Assembly (NCBI GenBank): GCA_031415695.1 | Contig: JANOSH010000070.1 | Coordinates: 1 to 8,097 of the forward strand | Reading direction: 5' to 3' | DNA length: 8,097 bases | DNA from: JANOSH01 sp031415695 | Lineage (GTDB): Bacteria; Actinomycetota; Acidimicrobiia; Acidimicrobiales; Ilumatobacteraceae | Shown here: piece after piece, positions 5,151 to 8,097 of the stretch | Layout of the letters: the number at the start of each line of letters is the position of its first letter | How positions within the stretch are numbered: the stretch's first letter is position 1 | The notes under the pieces: generated by a model | Database searches by the model: none | Seen by the model: the letters and a program-made list of their open reading frames with translations, nothing else | Told to the model about the DNA's origin: nothing | Position numbers and translations under genes: made by a program

Positions 5151-6304
5151 CAACTCATCACCGCCATCAGTGCGTTCATGTCGGCCAACTCCAACCTCTC
5201 GACCAACGTCCAGAACTTCCCGTCCTCTTTGGCGTACGACCCTGACAACAACCCTGTCATCTGCCGCTCCACCTGGTTGTCGTTGTTGCTGCGGAAGTGC
5301 TCATTCCAAGTGTTCACTGCCTGGTATGCCCCGAGCAACGTCCCATTCCAGGGTGCTGCCCGATGATCTGAGGTCCACATGTTCCACAGTTCAGCTTGCT
5401 TGCTGTCTGCGATGGTGACGGCACGCTGATTGACGGTGGTGACACCCTTGGAGGTCAATTCAACTTTGGCCTCAGGGATCGGGACCAACTGTGCGATGAT
5501 CTGTCGGAACTGTGTATCGGTGACATCCACGTCGCTGAGCATGTCAACGAACTGGCTGAACTTCTCGCCGGTCTGATACACGATGCCGAGAGCATCACGG
5601 ATCTCGCTGATCCGACCGAGAGACTTCCGACTGTGCTTGATCTTCACCTTTGCTGACGCTCCTGCGTTCTCACCGAAGTGGAGCGAGTTGTCGCAACAGG
5701 GGATCAGTTCGCTGATCGTGTAGGTGGATGTCTTGGTGCCGTCGATGGATGTTGATGCGATGATGTTGGGTCGGTGAGCGAACTTGGCTCGATCACTGGT
5801 GATGTCATCGGGCAGGCTCATCCCGACATATGCGACGCCACCTTGACGCAACAGACCAGCCGAGTCGATGCCGATTTCACCATCTACGATGTTGTGCACG
5901 TAGTTGATCAACCACTGCTTGTAGGAGTGCACCGAATAGGTGTCGATGCCGAAGTAGCCGAAGATGGTGTTGTTCGTTGGGTGCATGATTCCCTTACGGC
6001 CCATGTCTGGCACCCACAGGAACGGGTTGCCGTTGCCATCGGTGCCGTCAGCCTCATCGGCAGCGCAGGGCTTCTTGTGCATGACCTGCGTTTCCAGCGG
6101 CTCCCAGTTGAACAGAACACGCTCGACTTCCTCGACGGGGATCGGCCCATCGTATGCGTTGGTGAAATCTGCGTTCTGCCACCACGCTTTGAATGACCCG
6201 TCTGCTTGTGCAATCATCCATGAATTGCCGGTCCAGATTTCTTTAGCTGAGGTGTTGCCCAACATGGTGTTGGCGTTCAACCACTCGATTGTTTCCTGGC
6301 TCAT
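5150..6304 (-). CDS. DUF932 phage/plasmid-like protein (384 aa)
   Basis: This 384-residue protein has the hallmarks of the DUF932 (phage/plasmid-like TIGR03299) family: a central region with STYTISELIPCCDNSLHF (193-210) followed by a basic helix KIKHSRKSLGRISEIRDALG (221-240), and the C-terminal block AYQAVNTWNEHFR (326-338) leading to an R-x-M-x-G-x-L-x-G stretch (347-354). Length is in the usual range. The family is common in phages and plasmids of actinobacteria and others; its biochemical role is not established, although an association with DNA metabolism is often assumed. AGGAG at 6314-6318 is nine bases before the ATG at 6304. It is the first gene of a two-gene operon with the pentapeptide protein, driven by the promoter at 6377-6405. 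No membrane segment or signal peptide is visible. Confidence 0.85.
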   Translation of the reverse strand: MSQETIEWLNANTMLGNTSAKEIWTGNSWMIAQADGSFKAWWQNADFTNAYDGPIPVEEVERVLFNWEPLETQVMHKKPCAADEADGTDGNGNPFLWVPDMGRKGIMHPTNNTIFGYFGIDTYSVHSYKQWLINYVHNIVDGEIGIDSAGLLRQGGVAYVGMSLPDDITSDRAKFAHRPNIIASTSIDGTKTSTYTISELIPCCDNSLHFGENAGASAKVKIKHSRKSLGRISEIRDALGIVYQTGEKFSQFVDMLSDVDVTDTQFRQIIAQLVPIPEAKVELTSKGVTTVNQRAVTIADSKQAELWNMWTSDHRAAPWNGTLLGAYQAVNTWNEHFRSNNDNQVERQMTGLLSGSYAKEDGKFWTLVERLELADMNALMAVMS

Positions 6305-6376
6305 GATCTTTGTCTCCTGTTGTGAGTGTGTGTCGTGTGTTACGACTGCCAGGACGCTGATGCCCTGACCACCACC

Positions 6377-6405
6377 AGTCTACAACCAGCCAATCCAGCC
6401 GTCAA
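6377..6405 (-). promoter_or_regulatory. Promoter of the DUF932-pentapeptide operon
   Basis: On the minus strand TTGACG (6400-6405) and TAGACT (6377-6382) are exactly 17 bases apart. An AT-rich stretch (6406-6446) lies directly upstream and could act as an UP element. The start would be near 6370, giving a leader of about 65 bases. It lies just after the terminator of the previous unit. Confidence 0.75.
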
Positions 6406-6414
6406 CAAGAAACC

Positions 6415-6423
6415 TGTTATAAT
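6415..6423 (+). promoter_or_regulatory. Possible plus-strand extended -10 promoter
   Basis: TGTTATAAT is an exact match to the extended -10 consensus TGnTATAAT on the plus strand. There is no good -35 hexamer. A transcript from about 6430 would run straight into the terminator hairpin at 6441-6486. It could be accidental within the AT-rich upstream region of the opposing promoter. Confidence 0.3.
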
Positions 6424-6440
6424 CACGTATACTAAAGGGC

Positions 6441-6486
6441 ATAAAGAAGGCCCGGTTCCGAGGGGGAACCGGGCCGTGTCTTTATT
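6441..6486 (-). terminator. Terminator of the small-gene operon
   Basis: GGCCCGGTTCC (6449-6459) pairs perfectly with GGAACCGGGCC (6465-6475) around a 5-base loop. After a small internal loop, ATAAAGA (6441-6447) pairs with TCTTTAT (6479-6485). On the minus strand the stem is followed by TTCTTTAT. It lies about 35 bases after the stop of the 6519-6872 gene. The core is nearly the same as that of the terminator at 4609-4646. Confidence 0.85.
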
Positions 6487-6518
6487 GCGCTGAGTTGTGA
6501 TGTACTGACCCAGTGTAG

Positions 6519-6872
6519 CTACCTAACGACACCGAACATGCACTTGGCAAAGTCGATCATCAGCCAGAACTCCATGTGTGAGTTGTAGTAGTCCCACTCA
6601 CGTCGCCGGACGTAGCAGGCAGTGCCATCCTCAGTGATTGCGATAATCCGAGTATCATCGTAACCAGCACGATTGGGCTTCGGCACTTGTGGTGTTTCCC
6701 ACCTCATCAAGGTGGCGAGAACGTCATCGGTCACCCTGCCATCAGCATCGCACAACTTGTTACGGATGTGGAAAGCCTTGCTGTCTTTGGTCATCTTCGG
6801 AGGGAAACCATCGGCGGCTCGCATCGCATACAGTTCAGCGACACGATTCCGGTGGAGTTGATCAATCTTCAT
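6519..6872 (-). CDS. Unknown small phage protein (117 aa)
   Basis: Complete frame of 117 residues starting MKIDQLHRNRVAELYAMRAA. The N-terminal half is helical and basic; the second half has strand-type segments (TRIIAITEDGTACYVRRREW, HMEFWLMIDFAKCMFGVV). I do not recognise the family and see no catalytic motif. I place the start at the ATG at 6872, three bases after a GATGGTGA element whose GGTGA can pair with the 16S 3' end; a TTG directly before it is the alternative. It overlaps the end of the 6862-7209 gene by 11 bases, so translation is probably coupled. It is the last gene of its unit, followed by the terminator at 6441-6486. Confidence 0.75.
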   Translation of the reverse strand: MKIDQLHRNRVAELYAMRAADGFPPKMTKDSKAFHIRNKLCDADGRVTDDVLATLMRWETPQVPKPNRAGYDDTRIIAITEDGTACYVRRREWDYYNSHMEFWLMIDFAKCMFGVVR

Positions 6873-7209
6873 CAATCACCATCATCTCATTCACGAACTC
6901 ATCGCCGTAAGCCTCGACCCACGAGACAAGCGACAGGGGGAACATGTTGTAGTTCTCACTGTTCTGGTTGGGGATCGCCTCGATCCATGCACTGATGAAA
7001 CTGCTGAACGTCTCCAACGCTTTCATTGCGTCGATGTCGTCGCCAACACCAGAGTACAAGTCGCACTCACTGCGGAGAATCTTGCCGTTCTGCATGATCC
7101 ACCAACGATAGGCGCAACGCTCATCGTCAGTGATGCAGTCGTACTTGACATGGACATCAGCCATTTGGTCGTCGCTGATCCACGAGACTTGCTTGATTTG
7201 AATACTCAT
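6862..7209 (-). CDS. Unknown small phage protein (115 aa)
   Basis: Frame of 115 residues, acidic overall, beginning MSIQIKQVSWISDDQMADVH. A beta-rich first half (VHVKYDCITDDERCAYRWWI, NGKILRSEC) is followed by a helical second half (MKALETFSSFISAWIEAI) and a very acidic end, VIDED. Its ATG overlaps the stop of the upstream gene by four bases (ATGA) and is preceded by GATGGTGA at 7213-7220, with three bases between. No known domain is recognised. The small size, acidity and packing among similar genes are typical of phage accessory proteins; some acidic phage proteins inhibit host defences, but nothing here shows that. Confidence 0.75.
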   Translation of the reverse strand: MSIQIKQVSWISDDQMADVHVKYDCITDDERCAYRWWIMQNGKILRSECDLYSGVGDDIDAMKALETFSSFISAWIEAIPNQNSENYNMFPLSLVSWVEAYGDEFVNEMMVIDED

Positions 7210-7221
7210 GACTCACCATCC
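7202..7221. repeat. 20-bp junction repeat, copy 1
   Basis: ATACTCATGACTCACCATCC occurs here and, identically, at 7492-7511. Both copies span the overlap of a stop codon (upstream protein ending DGES) and the next start (MSI), with the ribosome binding GGTGA included. Confidence 0.85.
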
Positions 7222-7499
7222 CATTCTGTTTGGAGGATCACATTACAGTGATCGCATCGGACTTCACTGTCGGTGTTGCATGTGGCACTCACCCCGATGA
7301 CTTTCCATCCGTCATTGGAGTTGTCCTCAAGGTCACCCTCGAAATGGATCGGGTTGCTCTCATCGTTCATGCACTTGGCACACAAGGTGCCGCCGTCGTC
7401 CATGATGTAGAACATGTCATAACCACCGGGCCAAGCATAAGCGGGCCACGGCTTGCCGAGTTCCTTGCCAGCTTGCTTCATGATGTCAAAGATACTCAT
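7206..7499 (-). CDS. Small putative zinc-binding protein with two CxxC pairs (97 aa)
   Basis: Frame of 97 residues. It has C40-AK-C43 and C82-DH-C85, a paired CxxC arrangement that normally binds one zinc in a zinc-ribbon-like fold. It also has a motif WPGGYDMFYIMDDGGTLCAKC (23-43) of a type I recall from small uncharacterised phage and bacterial proteins. H52 and C74 lie between the two pairs. The role is unknown; such small zinc ribbons can bind nucleic acid or protein partners. The ATG at 7499 overlaps the upstream stop by four bases within the 20-bp junction repeat. The protein ends DGES, like its upstream neighbour, so both ends lie in repeat copies. Confident in the gene and the cysteine pattern, not in function. 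Confidence 0.78.
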   Translation of the reverse strand: MSIFDIMKQAGKELGKPWPAYAWPGGYDMFYIMDDGGTLCAKCMNDESNPIHFEGDLEDNSNDGWKVIGVSATCNTDSEVRCDHCNVILQTEWDGES

Positions 7500-7511
7500 G
7501 ACTCACCATCC
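7492..7511. repeat. 20-bp junction repeat, copy 2
   Basis: Identical to 7202-7221 and placed in the same way, at the 4-base overlap between the 7496-7870 and 7206-7499 genes. Confidence 0.85.
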
Positions 7512-7870
7512 TCATCATTGTTGCGGTACAGTCCGAAATCGCCGTCGAACCATCCCCATGACAGTTCGCAATCATCGGGGAGCATGTCGTTCAGCTTGCT
7601 CTCAATTTCGTCATACAACCAATCCAGCCCTTCACAAGCCCTACTATAGACACTGCTGTATGTTCCATCGTCATTGAACACTGATTCGGTGTCGATCACA
7701 TGTCGGTACTGCTTGACTTGATCAACATAGTTCGTGGGGTAGCCGAGGACATTGACAAATCCATCGCACAGTTCCGCCATTCCGTCGATGATGTATTGCC
7801 CACGATGAGAGTCAAGGTAGCAACCTTTCTCGATCATCGTAGTGTTGTCTTTCAATGTTACGTGTGGCAC
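7496..7870 (-). CDS. Unknown small acidic phage protein (124 aa), GTG start
   Basis: Frame of 124 residues starting at GTG (7868-7870), read as MPHVTLKDNTTMIEKGCYLD. The start is fixed by a full AGGAGG (7877-7882) six bases upstream, the strongest ribosome binding site of this cluster. The protein is acidic and ends NNDEDGES. It has an N-terminal beta-type region and a helical segment (ACEGLDWLYDEIESKLNDM, about residues 78-96), with WGWFDGDFGLY near the C-terminus. I do not recognise it. It begins 27 bases after the stop of the gene entering from the right edge, and its stop overlaps the next start by four bases. Confidence 0.78.
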   Translation of the reverse strand: MPHVTLKDNTTMIEKGCYLDSHRGQYIIDGMAELCDGFVNVLGYPTNYVDQVKQYRHVIDTESVFNDDGTYSSVYSRACEGLDWLYDEIESKLNDMLPDDCELSWGWFDGDFGLYRNNDEDGES

Positions 7871-7897
7871 TTTCTTCCTCCTGTTTGAGTGTCTGAT

Positions 7898-8097
7898 TTA
7901 GCTGTTTGCCAGGGTTGCCAACTTCAAGAAATCTTGAATGTTCCCGAAATTGTAGGCAGGCTGAGGCACCCCATTCGGGATGCCTTGAGACGTGGCGTGC
8001 ATTAGAGGGGTGCTGAACCCCCCTTGCCTGCCTTGCCTGCCTGCCTTGACTGCTGGCACCGAACACTCTGCCACACGACATCGTCCCTGGTCAACCT
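7898..8097 (-). CDS. Unknown protein, C-terminal part (enters from right edge)
   Basis: A minus-strand frame is open from the right edge for 65 codons to a TAA at 7898-7900. The start lies outside the window, so no complete frame is visible here. The C-terminal 35 residues, LMHATSQGIPNGVPQPAYNF and on to FLKLATLANS, look like normal protein. The stretch before is Gly/Arg/Gln-rich, coded by GGCA-type repeats (about 8023-8048). Near the edge a C-x4-C pair (CRVAEC) might belong to a small zinc finger. It ends 27 bases before the GTG of the next gene, a spacing typical of one operon. A second same-strand frame, ending at a TAA near 8002-8004, is open too but shorter. No family is recognised. Confidence 0.6.
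   Translation of the reverse strand, partial: VDQGRCRVAECSVPAVKAGRQGRQGGFSTPLMHATSQGIPNGVPQPAYNFGNIQDFLKLATLANS

Noticed and set aside
4761..5418. Long plus-strand frames opposite the pentapeptide gene with repeated HVCIP or RMFA units
   Set aside because: These are mirror products of the 15-bp repeat read on the wrong strand. The minus-strand frame has correct A(D/N)xRX pentads, a coupled start and a proper C-terminal domain.
7923..7954. Palindrome TTCAAGAAATCTTGAA with a TACAAT box as promoter-operator
   Set aside because: Both lie inside the open frame entering from the right edge, and no -35 hexamer stands at the right distance.
8023..8048. CTTGCCTGCC repeats as iterons of a replication origin
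   Set aside because: The repeats are irregular and fall within a probable coding frame as a Gly/Arg/Gln-rich stretch.
7812..8081. Minus-strand 89-codon frame at the right edge
   Set aside because: It overlaps the well-supported GTG start gene and its AGGAGG site. Its sequence is Arg/Gln-rich with no domain character, and the neighbouring frame ending at 7898 is more protein-like.

Overview
The window looks like part of a tailed double-stranded DNA phage genome, or a prophage or plasmid derived from one. Every credible protein gene lies on the minus strand. The genes are short and tightly packed, with 4-nt and 1-nt start/stop overlaps. The recognisable products are typical of phage early or replication regions: an XPD/DinG-type helicase, a DUF932 protein, a ribbon-helix-helix DNA-binding protein and a pentapeptide-repeat protein. 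The moderately high GC content and TTGAC-type promoters would fit an actinobacterial host, but nothing in the window fixes the host. There are no rRNA genes, CRISPR arrays, insertion sequences, integrases or structural phage genes.

Read in the direction of transcription (high to low coordinates), there are four or five transcription units. (1) 8097-6519: the C-terminal end of an unknown protein entering from the right edge, then four small proteins of unknown function (7496-7870, 7206-7499, 6862-7209, 6519-6872) with coupled starts, closed by a GC-rich terminator at 6441-6486. One of the four has two CxxC zinc-binding pairs. (2) A good promoter at 6377-6405 drives the DUF932 protein (5150-6304) and the coupled pentapeptide-repeat protein (4671-5150), closed by a terminator at 4609-4646. 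(3) A non-coding region of about 600 bases (4075-4670) follows. It holds a long near-perfect hairpin, several dyads, the promoter and long leader of the next operon, and what looks like a plus-strand small RNA gene that runs into the 4609-4646 terminator from the opposite side. (4) The RHH protein (3505-4074), the helicase (1752-3425) and a probable DNA-replication accessory protein (925-1689) form one set. (5) A promoter inside a 12-bp inverted repeat drives a 130-aa unknown protein (418-810), followed by a long hairpin (289-328). A further gene then starts at 209 and runs off the left edge.

Functionally the only recognisable theme is DNA replication and its control: a helicase, a possible single-strand DNA-binding partner, and an RHH protein that could regulate its own operon. 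The best candidate for something undescribed is the intergenic small RNA with its own promoter, internal fold and shared bidirectional terminator. Next in interest is the pentapeptide protein, whose stacked core is almost entirely methionine. Two partial genes at the window edges have no complete reading frame inside the window and are easy to miss.
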